Below, in pieces: positions 1-17,201 of a stretch of 64,000 nucleotides of DNA. This DNA comes from Micromonospora narathiwatensis (GTDB lineage: Bacteria; Actinomycetota; Actinomycetes; Mycobacteriales; Micromonosporaceae). The notes beneath the pieces are model-generated. The model saw nothing but the letters and a program-made list of their open reading frames with translations, made no database searches and had not been told where the DNA came from. The stretch lies in NCBI RefSeq assembly GCF_900089605.1, contig NZ_LT594324.1:3348001-3412000 (forward strand), in the 5' to 3' direction. How positions within the stretch are numbered: the first letter of the stretch is position 1; each line of letters opens with the position of its first letter. Both the position numbers and the translations under genes were made by a program.

Positions 1-1
1 G

Positions 2-8565
<8,564 letters not shown>

Positions 8566-8569
<4 letters not shown>

Positions 8570-8700
8570 GCGCGCCCGACCTGCCGGCCCGGCGGACGCC
8601 TGGCCGCTGCCGCGGGGCATGCGTACGCTGCCGCTACACGTGGAGCGGCACAACGCCGACGCCCTGGCCCGGCCGCTGGAGGCCGATCGACGTGGGTTAG
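8566..8700 (+). CDS. Possible 44-residue Cys/Arg-rich ORF overlapping the synthase stop
   Basis: An ATG overlaps the TGA of the PKS-NRPS-MFS gene (ATGA), as in translationally coupled genes, and opens a 44-codon frame with four cysteines (R-C-R-G-A-C-V-R-C then another C-free tail rich in W, P and G). I recognise no family. A second ATG at 8619 in another frame gives 35 codons ending at 8726. Either could be a decayed gene remnant. Only the overlap supports it, so confidence is low. Confidence 0.15.
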
Positions 8701-8778
8701 CCGGGCGTCGCAGGCGGCCCGACTGAAGCTGGCTGGTTTTCCGCCCCCTCTTTACGGCCGCGCGGGCGCTGCCGCTCA

Positions 8779-8838
8779 GAGACGTAGGACGGGACGGGCC
8801 GGCCGACCCGCGTCGACCGGCCCACCGCTTCGCGTCTC
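8779..8838. terminator. Candidate bidirectional terminator between convergent genes
   Basis: Stem GGGCCGG (8796-8802) with CCGGCCC (8817-8823), flanked by outer arms GAGACG (8779-8784) and CGTCTC (8833-8838), lies between the 3' ends of the synthase and the minus-strand membrane protein. There is no U-tract, as is common in high-GC actinobacteria. The rest of 8701-8836 shows nothing else. Confidence 0.4.
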
Positions 8839-9196
8839 AGACGGTCGGCTGACCCGGCTGCCCCTGCGGCTGGCCCTGCGGCGCCGGCTGGCCATAGCCG
8901 AACTGGCCCGGGGGCGGCCCGGCGACCTGCTGCGCCGCGGCCTCCTCCTGGGCCTGCTTGCGCGCCTTGACCGCCTGCACGATCAGCAGGATCGGCAGGA
9001 CGAACGCGTAGAAGAAGATCCGGTACTCGCCGCCGTCGAAGAGAAAGAACAGGTAGAAGCCGTAGCAGAAGAAGGCGATACCGGCGACGACGCTGGCGAT
9101 CCTGGCGAGGGTGGACTGCTGCTTGATCGCCAGGCCGACGACGACCATCGCGATGCCGCTGAGCATCAGCAGGAGGGTGTAGATGAGAAAGAACAT
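8837..9196 (-). CDS. Small membrane protein, Pro/Gln/Gly-rich tail
   Basis: 119-residue protein of unknown function. It has three to four hydrophobic segments (starting MFFLIYTLLLMLSG, then a segment around residues 30-55 and another around 60-80), then a charged stretch and a C-terminal tail rich in Pro, Gly and Gln. The ATG at 9196 was chosen over an upstream start because AGGA lies at the right distance before it and the hydrophobic segment begins at once. It stands alone between the synthase and the sugar importer operon. No family recognised; a membrane role is inferred only from hydropathy. Confidence 0.7.
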   Translation of the reverse strand: MFFLIYTLLLMLSGIAMVVVGLAIKQQSTLARIASVVAGIAFFCYGFYLFFLFDGGEYRIFFYAFVLPILLIVQAVKARKQAQEEAAAQQVAGPPPGQFGYGQPAPQGQPQGQPGQPTV

Positions 9197-9286
9197 GTGA
9201 TTCCTGTCAATCAGCTGAAAGGTGCCGGCACACGATAGAGGAGCCGTCACCGTCGCGCTGCCCCGTTGCCTGTGGCAACCGCCACC

Positions 9287-10192
9287 TCACTTGAGCTGGC
9301 CGGCGGTGAGGCCGGTCTGGATCTGCCGCTGGAACGCCACGTAGACCACCAGCACCGGCAGCGTGGCGATGGTCAGGCCGGCGAACAGCCCGCTGAAGTC
9401 ACCCTGATAGCCCTGGCTCACGGCCAGTGCCGTGAGGCCCTGGGCCAGCACGTACTTCGAGTCGTCGCCCTGCATGAGCACCTGCGGCAGGATGAACTGG
9501 TTCCAGTGGCTGAGGAAGTTGAAGATCGCCACACTGATCAATCCCGGACGCGCCATCGGAAGCATCACCCGGAAGAAGAGCCGGAAGTGGCCGCAGCCGT
9601 CGATCAGGGCCGCCTCCGCCACCGCGGTCGGCAGGGTACGGAAGAACGCGGTCAGGAAGAACACCGTGAACGGCAGCGAGTACGCCGCGTACACCAGCAT
9701 GAGACCGGTCCAGGTACCGAGCAGACCGGAGTTGCGGACCACGAAGAACAGCGGCACGAGGGCGAGGAAGACCGGGAACATCATGCCGCCGACGAACAGG
9801 TAGTAGGCCAGCTGACGGCCGCGGAACTCGTAGCGCGCGAAGACGTACGCCGCGGTCGCGCCGAGCAGCATCGTCAGCGTGAGCGAACCGGCCACCACGA
9901 TGGCGCTGTTGAGGAAGTACCGGCCGATGTGCGCCTCGGTCCAGGCCCGGGCCCAGTTCTCCAGGCGCAGCGCGCCGGGCAGCCCCCACGGGTCGGAGAG
10001 GATCTCGCCGTCGCTCTTGAACGAGCTGAGGAACATCCACAACAGCGGCAGCACGGTCAGCGCGCCCCAGACCAGCAGGAAGGAGTGCGACGCGACCTTC
10101 ACCACGCCCAACTCGCGGCGGGGCGGCCCCGGGTCGCGGCGGCTCGGGCCAGGGTCCGCGCCCGTCGTGGTGGGCCTGTCCAGTGTGGTCAT
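9287..10192 (-). CDS. ngcG: Carbohydrate ABC transporter permease, NgcG/MalG type
   Basis: Inner-membrane permease of a CUT1-family sugar importer, 301 residues. After a polar N-terminus of about 30 residues it has six predicted membrane segments. The EAA loop that docks the ATPase is visible around residues 188-212 (E-A-A-L-I-D-G-C-G, then a run ending LPMARPG). It starts in an ATGA overlap with the preceding permease, so the two are translationally coupled. The name rests on its position behind an NgcE-like binding protein; no ATPase is encoded here, which is usual for such operons because a shared MsiK-type ATPase serves several importers. Confidence 0.85.
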   Translation of the reverse strand: MTTLDRPTTTGADPGPSRRDPGPPRRELGVVKVASHSFLLVWGALTVLPLLWMFLSSFKSDGEILSDPWGLPGALRLENWARAWTEAHIGRYFLNSAIVVAGSLTLTMLLGATAAYVFARYEFRGRQLAYYLFVGGMMFPVFLALVPLFFVVRNSGLLGTWTGLMLVYAAYSLPFTVFFLTAFFRTLPTAVAEAALIDGCGHFRLFFRVMLPMARPGLISVAIFNFLSHWNQFILPQVLMQGDDSKYVLAQGLTALAVSQGYQGDFSGLFAGLTIATLPVLVVYVAFQRQIQTGLTAGQLK

Positions 10193-11097
10193 GAGTATTC
10201 GATCCGCTCGCGCCGGGCGGCCCGCAGCGCCAGCACCGCCACCGTAAGGGTCAGGAAGAACATCACCACGCCGATCGCCGAGGCGTACCCGAACTTGCTC
10301 TCACTGCCGAACGCGGTCTCGTACATCCGCAGCCCGATGACGTCGGAGGAGAAGTTGGGTCCACCGTTCGTCATCTGCTGGACGAGGATGAAGCCGTCCA
10401 GCGCGGCGATGGCCAGGTAGATCCAGGCGACCTGCACGGTGTCCCAGAGCAGCGGCACGGTGATCCGGCGCAGCGTGACCCAACGGGACGCGCCGTCGAG
10501 CAGGACCGCCTCGTAGATGTCGCGCGGGATGGCGGACATCGCCGCGCCGAAGAGCACCACGTAGAAGCCGACGTTGCTCCACACCATCACCGCCAGGACG
10601 CACCAGAAGGCGGTCCGCGGGTCGCCGAGCCAGGTCGGGGCGGGCAGTCCGACGGCGCGTAGCGCGCCGTTGAGCAGGCCGTTGTTCGGGTGGTAGATCT
10701 CCCGCCAGAGCAGCGCGATGATCACCACCGAGAGCACCTGCGGGAAGAAGTACACCAGCCGGTAGAAGGCGCTGCCGCGGACCCCGGTCACGCCGGCGCG
10801 GTCGCCACGGCCGCCCATCGACAGCATGGTGGCGAAGAACAGGCCGAGAACGATGGTCAGCACCGGCACCACGGCGAGCAGGATGGCGTTGTTGCCGATC
10901 GCGTTCCACACCCGGTCGTCGTGCAGCATGGTGCGGAAGTTGGCCAGGCCGACCGGGTCGGCCTGGGCCGAGTAGCCCAGCCAGTTCGTCGTCGAGATCT
11001 GGAACGCCTGCAGGTACGGCGAGATCACGAACAGGACGTAGAGCGCCAGCGGTGGCACCAGGAACGCGATGATCAGCGGGTACTTGCCATGTCGCAC
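10189..11097 (-). CDS. ngcF: Carbohydrate ABC transporter permease, NgcF/MalF type
   Basis: Partner permease of the sugar importer, 302 residues with about six membrane segments and an EAA loop (E-A-V-L-L-D-G-A-S, then LLWDTVQVAW). The longer reading frame back to 11277 runs into the binding-protein gene and has a Ser/Arg/Thr low-complexity sequence typical of out-of-frame reading. GTG at 11097 is preferred because GGAGAAGGA lies about eight bases upstream. It sits 64 bp after the binding protein gene and overlaps the next permease by 4 bp, so the three form one operon. Confidence 0.85.
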   Translation of the reverse strand: MRHGKYPLIIAFLVPPLALYVLFVISPYLQAFQISTTNWLGYSAQADPVGLANFRTMLHDDRVWNAIGNNAILLAVVPVLTIVLGLFFATMLSMGGRGDRAGVTGVRGSAFYRLVYFFPQVLSVVIIALLWREIYHPNNGLLNGALRAVGLPAPTWLGDPRTAFWCVLAVMVWSNVGFYVVLFGAAMSAIPRDIYEAVLLDGASRWVTLRRITVPLLWDTVQVAWIYLAIAALDGFILVQQMTNGGPNFSSDVIGLRMYETAFGSESKFGYASAIGVVMFFLTLTVAVLALRAARRERIEYS

Positions 11098-11161
11098 GAC
11101 GGGAATCCTTCTCCAACCGGCCAGGGGTGGGGGCGGGCGGGTGCCCGCCCCCGCCGAAGGG

Positions 11162-12574
11162 CTAGGCGGCCCGCTTGTACTTCTTGATCGAGCTGTCCTG
11201 GGCGATCGAGTCGGCGCCCTTCTGGCACTGGTCGAGGAACTCGTCCGGGCCGATCCGCCCGCTGAAGAACTCGCCACACGCGGCGTCGACGAGTTCCCGC
11301 TCCAGCTTGCGGTAGTAGTTGTTGTAGACCCAGTTGAAGCCGTTGGAGCCGGACGCGTCCAGCGCCTTCGACACGGTGTCCAGGCCGAACGGCAGCTCGA
11401 CGCCCTCGGTGGCGCCGGCGACCACGGGCAGGCTGGAGACCTTCTTGGTGAAGTCCTGGGAGCCCTTCTTGGAGAGCATCACCCGCAGGTACTCCAGGCC
11501 GCCGGCGACGTTCTTGGCCTTGGCCGGGACCATGAACGGCTCGCCCGCGGTGCCCCGGATCGCCTCGAACGGCAGCTTGTCGCCGCTGCCCAGGCTGGGT
11601 GTGGGCGCGATGGACATGTTGAAGCCGGCCGGGGTGACCTTCGCCTGCTCGTTCTCCAGCCAGGAGCCGCAGGAGATGAAGGCGGCCTTGCCCTGGCACC
11701 AGGCCGTCTGCGACTGGATGTGGTCCAGGCCCGGCGAGCCGTCCAGGATGTACTTGTCCTTGACGATCTGGTGCCACGCGTCGGCGGCCGCCTTCATCGC
11801 GTCGGACTTCCACGCGTTCGGCTCGAGGTTGTCGATCGCCATCGCCACGGACGGGCCGCCGAACTTGATCGCGGTGGCGATCAGCGGCCAACTCATGTAG
11901 CGGGGGTGCTTGCCCGCGTACGTCCACGGCGCGATGCCGGCGGCCTTGATCTGCTTGCAGAGCGCGATGTGGTCGTCCCAGGTCTTGCCGTACTGCCAAC
12001 CCCGCTCCGTGAAGAGCTTGGTGGAGTACCAGATGCCGTACGCGGTGTACGTGTAGTTGAGGACGAGGAACTTCCCGTCGTACGAGCCGACCTCGACGGT
12101 GCCGGGCAGCAGCGTGTCGCGCACCTTCTTGCCGGGGATGTCGAGGCTCGGGGCGTCGAGCAGTTCACCCAGGTCGGCGATGGCGTTCTGGCTGACCAGG
12201 CCGTTGAAGTCGATCTGGCCGGCGCCGGAGTTGTTCACCACGTCCGGCGGGTTGCCGTCGACGAAGCGCGGCTGGAGGGTCTTGTTGATCTCCTGCGTCG
12301 CGGCGTGCTTGATCTCGGCCTTGGGGTACTTCTCCTTGTACATGGCCTCGTGGGCCTTGGCGTACTCCTCGCCGAAGCCGCCGTTGAAGATCACCACCTC
12401 GAGCGGGGCGTCCTCCTTGACACCGAGCGGGTTCTGCTCGCTCTTGGCGCCCTTGTAGCCGGCGTCCTTCTTGTCGTCGCCGCCGGAGGTGGCGCAGCCG
12501 GCGAGCAGGCCGGCGGCGGGGGTGGCCAGCAGACCGGCGGCGGCGGTGCGCCGGAGGATCTCACGCCTGTTCAT
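11162..12574 (-). CDS. ngcE: NgcE-like N-acetylglucosamine/chitobiose-binding lipoprotein
   Basis: Extracellular solute-binding protein, 470 residues, first gene of a binding-protein/permease/permease operon. The N-terminus has a twin-arginine-like start (MNRREILRR), a hydrophobic stretch and a lipobox ending LLAGC, so it should be exported and lipid-anchored at that Cys. The body resembles, from memory, the Streptomyces NgcE family that binds GlcNAc and diacetylchitobiose: phrases such as APLEVVIFNGGFG, DVVNNSGA and HIQSQTAW, and a Lys-rich end. GAGGAG lies just upstream of the ATG. Substrate is inferred from family resemblance; another amino sugar or disaccharide is possible. Confidence 0.85.
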   Translation of the reverse strand: MNRREILRRTAAAGLLATPAAGLLAGCATSGGDDKKDAGYKGAKSEQNPLGVKEDAPLEVVIFNGGFGEEYAKAHEAMYKEKYPKAEIKHAATQEINKTLQPRFVDGNPPDVVNNSGAGQIDFNGLVSQNAIADLGELLDAPSLDIPGKKVRDTLLPGTVEVGSYDGKFLVLNYTYTAYGIWYSTKLFTERGWQYGKTWDDHIALCKQIKAAGIAPWTYAGKHPRYMSWPLIATAIKFGGPSVAMAIDNLEPNAWKSDAMKAAADAWHQIVKDKYILDGSPGLDHIQSQTAWCQGKAAFISCGSWLENEQAKVTPAGFNMSIAPTPSLGSGDKLPFEAIRGTAGEPFMVPAKAKNVAGGLEYLRVMLSKKGSQDFTKKVSSLPVVAGATEGVELPFGLDTVSKALDASGSNGFNWVYNNYYRKLERELVDAACGEFFSGRIGPDEFLDQCQKGADSIAQDSSIKKYKRAA

Positions 12575-12670
12575 CGCATCTCCTCGGTTCGGGTACGGGC
12601 GGCCCGCCGAGGACTGGGGGAACGGCGGCCGCGGCGTCGAGGCACGGGTGGTGGGGTCATCTGTTGCTTG

Positions 12671-12698
12671 TCTTCAGTTCTCTAGATCTTGCTGAAGA
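12671..12698. promoter_or_regulatory. Palindromic candidate operator upstream of ngcE
   Basis: Perfect 7-bp inverted repeat TCTTCAG (12671-12677) and CTGAAGA (12692-12698) around a 14-bp spacer that contains TCTAGA. It lies about 100 bp upstream of the ngcE start in locally AT-richer DNA, the usual setting of a promoter. It does not match the DasR consensus. A ROK- or GntR-type repressor of the importer is a reasonable inference. Confidence 0.45.
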
Positions 12699-12775
12699 AT
12701 TTCTACGGCAGTGCGGCGCAGACCACAAGACCCGACGACCGAACCGTTATCACCACACGCCGGCAACGGCTGGCC

Positions 12776-12781
12776 TAGCCT
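12776..12781 (+). promoter_or_regulatory. -10 box TAGCCT of a leaderless promoter
   Basis: TAGCCT is followed by six bases and then the ATG at 12788, placing the expected transcription start on the start codon. No ribosome-binding site is present. Confidence 0.6.
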
Positions 12782-12787
12782 GAGCAC

Positions 12788-14212
12788 ATGCGCCGCCTGC
12801 GGCAGCTCGCCGAGCGCACACCGCCCGGACGGGAGCGCTACGCCGACCTGCTCCGGGCGCTCGCCATCATCCTGGTCGTCCTCGGCCACTGGATCATCAG
12901 CGTGATCGGGCGCGACCAGGCCGGCCGGCCGACCGGGCAGTCCGCCCTGGGCTACCTCCCCTGGGCCTGGCCGCTGACCTGGGTGCTCCAGGTGATGCCG
13001 GTCTTCTTCCTGGTCGGTGGCTACGCCAACGCCGCCGCGCTGACCTCCTGGCGGTCACGGGGCCGACAACTCCAGCTCGGCGCGTCTGCCGCCGCGCCGC
13101 GACCTGGGGCCGTCGGCGGGGACGCCACCGGTTGGCTGATCGACCGCAGCAGCCGGCTGATCCGCCCGACCACCGCGCTGCTGGTGATCCTCGCGATCGG
13201 TGGGGCGATCGCCTGGCTGAACGGCGTCGACCCCACCCAGATCCGTACGGTGGTCTGGTTCGCCACCATCCCGCTCTGGTTTCTCGTCGCCTACCTGGTG
13301 ATGGTTCCGCTGGCCCCGGCCATGTACGCGCTGCACCGCCGCTTCGGGCTGGTCGTACCGCTGGTGCTGGTCGGGCTGGTCACGCTCGGCGATCTGGGCC
13401 GGATCCTCGGCCCGGCCAACCTCGCCACCGCCAACTACCTGTTCGGCTGGCTGGCCATCCACCAGCTCGGCTTCGCCTGGTACGACGCCCGGAGCGGGAG
13501 CCCCGTCGAACCGGGTCACGACCGTCCCGGACTGCACCGGCGGCGGCTGCCCACCTCGCGGCGGGCCGGGGCGGTGCTGCTGCTCGTGGGGCTGGTCGCA
13601 CTGGTGTTGTTGACCCACGTCGGACCGTATCCGGTGGCGATGCTGAACGTGCCGGGCGAGCGCCTGAACAACACCGCCCCGCCCAGCGTGGCGCTACTCG
13701 CGGCGGCCACCGCGCAGCTCGGCCTGATCCTGTTGCTGCAGAACCACGCCCGGCGGTGGCTACGCCGCAGCGGCCCCTGGCAGGCGGTGATCGCGGTGAA
13801 CTCCGTGGTGCTGACCGTCTTCCTCTGGCACCTGACCGCCGCCGTCCTGCTGGTCGGCCTGTTGAACGCCCTGGGCGTGCTGCCCACCCCGCAAGTCGGA
13901 ACAGCGGCCTGGTGGGCCTGGCGGGTGCCCTGGCTGCTCGCCCTGGCGGTGGTGCTGGCCGCGCTGGTCGCCGTGTTCGGCCCGATCGAGGCCCGCACCC
14001 GCCGGCACGGCAGGGTGCGCACCAGCCGCCCCGTCCAGACCGCGCTGGTGGCGATCGGCTACGCGGGCGTGACCGTCGGGCTGCTGATCAACAGCCTGAC
14101 CCCGAAGAGCGCGGCCGAGCCGCTGGGGCTGCCCGCCCCGACGCTGGTGGCGTACCTGGTCGGGGCGGGACTGCTGCGACTGCTCAGGTCTGGGTGGGGA
14201 AGCCGAGGTTGA
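12788..14212 (+). CDS. Acyltransferase 3 family integral membrane protein
   Basis: 474-residue membrane protein of the acyltransferase-3 (OafA/YrhL-like) family, which transfers acyl groups to sugars or lipids at the membrane. Hallmarks: an early motif R-Y-A-D-L-L-R-A-L-A followed by VLGHW, a conserved PVFFLVGGYANA segment around residues 70-85, about ten hydrophobic segments, and FLWHLTAA near residue 345. The ATG at 12788 is preceded by a leaderless -10 box rather than a ribosome site. Its 3' end overlaps the convergent mmsA gene by about 29 bp. The acceptor cannot be told from the sequence. Confidence 0.85.
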   Translation: MRRLRQLAERTPPGRERYADLLRALAIILVVLGHWIISVIGRDQAGRPTGQSALGYLPWAWPLTWVLQVMPVFFLVGGYANAAALTSWRSRGRQLQLGASAAAPRPGAVGGDATGWLIDRSSRLIRPTTALLVILAIGGAIAWLNGVDPTQIRTVVWFATIPLWFLVAYLVMVPLAPAMYALHRRFGLVVPLVLVGLVTLGDLGRILGPANLATANYLFGWLAIHQLGFAWYDARSGSPVEPGHDRPGLHRRRLPTSRRAGAVLLLVGLVALVLLTHVGPYPVAMLNVPGERLNNTAPPSVALLAAATAQLGLILLLQNHARRWLRRSGPWQAVIAVNSVVLTVFLWHLTAAVLLVGLLNALGVLPTPQVGTAAWWAWRVPWLLALAVVLAALVAVFGPIEARTRRHGRVRTSRPVQTALVAIGYAGVTVGLLINSLTPKSAAEPLGLPAPTLVAYLVGAGLLRLLRSGWGSRG

Positions 14213-15692
14213 CCCCGCCGTGCCGCGGGTCGAGCCAACGGCTGGTGACCACCTTGCCCCGGGTGTAGAAGGCCACCCCGTCGGCGCCGTGCGCGTGCAG
14301 GTCACCGAAGAGCGACGCCTTCCAGCCCCCGAACGAGTAGTACGCCATCGGCACCGGGATCGGCACGTTGACGCCGACCATGCCGACCTCCACCTCGTGC
14401 TGGTACCGCCGGGCGGCCCCGCCGTCGTTGGTGAAGATCGCCGTGCCGTTGCCGTACGGGTTGGCGTTGACCAGCTCGACCGCCTCGTCGTACGAGCCGA
14501 CCCGGACCACACAGAGCACCGGGCCGAAGATCTCGTCGGTGTAGATCGACATCGCCGGGGTGACGTGGTCGAAGAGGGTCGGGCCCAGCCAGAACCCCTC
14601 CGCCGCCCCGTCCGGGGTGACGTCCCGCCCGTCCACCACCGGCACCGCGCCGACCGCGATCCCGGACTCCACGTAGCCGCGGACCCGCTCGGCGTGCGCG
14701 GCGGTGACCAGCGGCCCCATGTCGCAGCCCCGCCGGCCGTCCCCGGTGCGCAGCCCGGCCAACCGCTGCGCGATCTTCTCGACCAGCGCGTCGGCGACCG
14801 GCTCCACCGCGACCAGCGCGGAGATCGCCATGCACCGCTCCCCCGCCGAACCGAAGCCGGCGTTGACCGCCGCGTCGGCGGCCAGGTCCAGGTCGGCGTC
14901 CGGGAGCACCACCATGTGGTTCTTCGCCCCGCCCAGCGCCTGCACCCGCTTGCCGGCCAGCGAGGCGCGCTGGTGCACGTAGCGGGCGACCGGGGTGGAG
15001 CCGACGAACGACACCGCCTTCACGCCCGGATGGTCGAGCAGCGCGTCGACCGCCTCCTTGTCGCCGTTGACCACGTTGAGCACCCCGTCCGGCAGGCCCG
15101 CCTCGCTGAACCACTCGGCCAGCAGCAGCGCCGCGCTCGGGTCCTTCTCGCTGGGCTTGAGCACCACCGCGTTGCCACAGGCGACCGCCACCGGCACGAA
15201 CCACAGCGGCACCATCGCCGGGAAGTTGAACGGCGAGATCACCGCCACCACGCCGAGCGGCTGGCGCAGGCTGTACGAGTCGACCTCGGTGGAGACGTTC
15301 TCGCTGAAGCCGCCACGCAGCGCCGACGGGATGCCGCAGGCGTACTCGATCACCTCCAGGCCGCGCTGCACCTCGCCGCCGGCGTCCGCGAGCACCTTGC
15401 CGTGCTCGGCGGTGATCACCTCGGCCAGTCGGTCCCGTCGGGCGTTGACCAGCTCCCGGAACGCGAACAGCACGGCCGTCCGCTTGGCCAGGGAGGCGTC
15501 CCGCCAGGCCCGCACGGCCCGCTCGGCGGACTCCACCGCACCCGCCACGTCCGCGGCCGAGGCCAGCTCGACCAGCGCGGTACGCCGACCGGTGGCCGGG
15601 TCGAAGACGTCCCCGCGCCGCTCCGAGTCGCCGCCCACCCGCTTGCCGTCGACAAAGTGCCCGATGACCGGCACGTCGTTCCCCGTGCTCAC
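14184..15692 (-). CDS. mmsA: CoA-acylating methylmalonate-semialdehyde dehydrogenase
   Basis: Cytosolic ALDH-superfamily enzyme, 502 residues, that oxidises malonate or methylmalonate semialdehyde to acetyl-CoA or propionyl-CoA with NAD and CoA. The catalytic Cys is in GERCM (Cys287), the cofactor region shows SPFNFPAMVPLW and FVGSTPVA, and LGGAKNH replaces the usual ELGG motif, which is typical of this CoA-dependent subfamily. GTG at 15692 overlaps the stop of the upstream aminotransferase (GTGA), so the two are translationally coupled. The pair indicates breakdown of beta-alanine and 3-aminoisobutyrate, the end products of reductive pyrimidine catabolism, or of valine. Confidence 0.92.
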   Translation of the reverse strand: MSTGNDVPVIGHFVDGKRVGGDSERRGDVFDPATGRRTALVELASAADVAGAVESAERAVRAWRDASLAKRTAVLFAFRELVNARRDRLAEVITAEHGKVLADAGGEVQRGLEVIEYACGIPSALRGGFSENVSTEVDSYSLRQPLGVVAVISPFNFPAMVPLWFVPVAVACGNAVVLKPSEKDPSAALLLAEWFSEAGLPDGVLNVVNGDKEAVDALLDHPGVKAVSFVGSTPVARYVHQRASLAGKRVQALGGAKNHMVVLPDADLDLAADAAVNAGFGSAGERCMAISALVAVEPVADALVEKIAQRLAGLRTGDGRRGCDMGPLVTAAHAERVRGYVESGIAVGAVPVVDGRDVTPDGAAEGFWLGPTLFDHVTPAMSIYTDEIFGPVLCVVRVGSYDEAVELVNANPYGNGTAIFTNDGGAARRYQHEVEVGMVGVNVPIPVPMAYYSFGGWKASLFGDLHAHGADGVAFYTRGKVVTSRWLDPRHGGVNLGFPTQT

Positions 15693-16996
15693 GCCGGCAC
15701 CGCCGACTGTGCGCAGGAGCGGATCGCGTCGACCAGGATGGCCAGCCCCTCCCGGGCCTCGTCCTCGGTCAGCGTCAGCGGCGGGCCCATCCGCACCACG
15801 TTGCCGTACAGGCCGCCCTTGCCGACCAGCAGGCCACCGGCCCGGCACGCCTCGAAGACCCGGGCGGTGAGCGCCGGATCGGGTTCGGTGGTGCCCGGGC
15901 GGACGAACTCGACGCCGAGCATGAGGCCCTTGCCGCGTACCTCGGCGACGCAGGCGAGGTCGGCCGTCGCGGCGCGCAGGCCGTCGCCGAGGATCGCGCC
16001 GACCCGCTCGGCGTTGGCCTGCAGGTCGTGTTCGAGCAGGTAGTCCAGGACCGCGCTGCCGGCGGCCGTGGAGATCGGGTTGCCGCCGAAGGTGGAGAAG
16101 CTGATCGCCGGCACCGACTCCAACACGTCGGCCCGCCCGACGACGCCGGCCAGGGCGAACCCGTTGCCGATGCCCTTGGCGAAGGTGAGCAGGTCCGGGG
16201 TGACGCCGTGCGCCTGGTAGCCCCAGAAGTGCTCGCCGGTGCGACCCCAGCCGGTCTGCACCTCGTCGCTGATCAGCAGGATGCCGTGCTCGTCGAGCAC
16301 CTTCTTCCAACCCGCGAAGAGCCCGTCCGGGCCGTGCACGAACCCGCCGACGCCCTGGATCGGCTCCGCGATCAGGCAGGCCACGTCGCCGGAGGTCTGG
16401 GTGGCGAGCACCTCGCGCAGGTCCTCCACCGCGGCGTCGATCCGGTCGTCGGAGTCGAGCCGGGCCAGCAGGCCGCGCAGCCGCTCACCGGAGTGCAGCC
16501 AGGCCACCTGCAACGGGTTGAGCGCGCTCGCCGACCAGCTCCGGTTGCCGGTCACGCCCATCGCCGCGTACGACCGGCCGTGGTAGCTGTTGCGCACCGC
16601 GAGGATCTGGTGCGAACGGCGGTAGTTGGTGGCGACCAGCAGCGCCGCCTCGTTCGCCTCGGTGCCCGAGTTGGTGAAGAAGACCCGCGCGTCGGGGATG
16701 CCGGAGACCCGGGCGATCTTCTCGGCCAACTCCACCTGCTGCCGGATCAGATAGAGCGTGGAGCTGTGCACGATCCCGGTCCGCAGCTGCCGCTCGACCG
16801 CCTCCCGGATCTCCGGGATGTCGTAACCGATCATGTTGGTCAGCACGCCACCGAAGAAGTCCAGGTAGCTGCGGCCCTGCGCGTCGGTCACCCGACGGCC
16901 GGAGCCGGAGACCAGCTCGATCGGTTCGGCGTAGTAGAGCGGCATCCAGGACGGAAGCACGGCCCGGTGCCGGGCCAGCAGGTCGTCGGAGGTCAT
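15689..16996 (-). CDS. Class III aminotransferase (beta-alanine/3-aminoisobutyrate type)
   Basis: PLP-dependent omega-aminotransferase of 435 residues. The cofactor Lys is Lys274 in LTFAKGIGNG, preceded by the Asp of LLISDEVQTGWGR; the N-terminal phosphate-binding stretch FFTNSGTEANEAAL is also clear. ATG at 16996 has AAGGG at seven bases; the longer frame to 17065 adds nothing recognisable. It resembles the AGXT2-like group acting on beta-alanine or (R)-3-aminoisobutyrate with pyruvate or glyoxylate. The 4-bp overlap with mmsA says its product is the semialdehyde that MmsA consumes. Exact amino donor and acceptor are inferred. Confidence 0.87.
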   Translation of the reverse strand: MTSDDLLARHRAVLPSWMPLYYAEPIELVSGSGRRVTDAQGRSYLDFFGGVLTNMIGYDIPEIREAVERQLRTGIVHSSTLYLIRQQVELAEKIARVSGIPDARVFFTNSGTEANEAALLVATNYRRSHQILAVRNSYHGRSYAAMGVTGNRSWSASALNPLQVAWLHSGERLRGLLARLDSDDRIDAAVEDLREVLATQTSGDVACLIAEPIQGVGGFVHGPDGLFAGWKKVLDEHGILLISDEVQTGWGRTGEHFWGYQAHGVTPDLLTFAKGIGNGFALAGVVGRADVLESVPAISFSTFGGNPISTAAGSAVLDYLLEHDLQANAERVGAILGDGLRAATADLACVAEVRGKGLMLGVEFVRPGTTEPDPALTARVFEACRAGGLLVGKGGLYGNVVRMGPPLTLTEDEAREGLAILVDAIRSCAQSAVPA

Positions 16997-17188
16997 CGTC
17001 GCACCCTTCAGCGGCGTCAGGTCCTCGCACGCTCTCACCGCCCGGACGACAGGGACAACTGCCACTGTGTAGCGCAGCGCCCGCCGCCGCCTGACACCAC
17101 GTCAACCACCGTCGGCGGCCCCCTCTCCGAGGGCCCGACCCGGGCGGCCACGATCCACGACGACCGGTGTCGGCGTACGGACGCGCGG

Positions 17189-17194
17189 TAGCAT
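17189..17194 (+). promoter_or_regulatory. -10 box TAGCAT of a leaderless promoter
   Basis: TAGCAT, seven bases, then the GTG at 17202. No Shine-Dalgarno sequence lies between. Confidence 0.55.
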
Positions 17195-17201
17195 CCGCCG
17201 G

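Noticed and set aside
12671..12698. DasR (dre) site upstream of ngcE
   Set aside because: The spacer contains TCTAGA but the flanks do not match the ACTGGTCTAGACCACT-type consensus.
14184..16310. A 708-codon fused aminotransferase-dehydrogenase frame
   Set aside because: The first 206 codons read the aminotransferase gene in the wrong frame; MmsA starts at the GTGA overlap at 15692.
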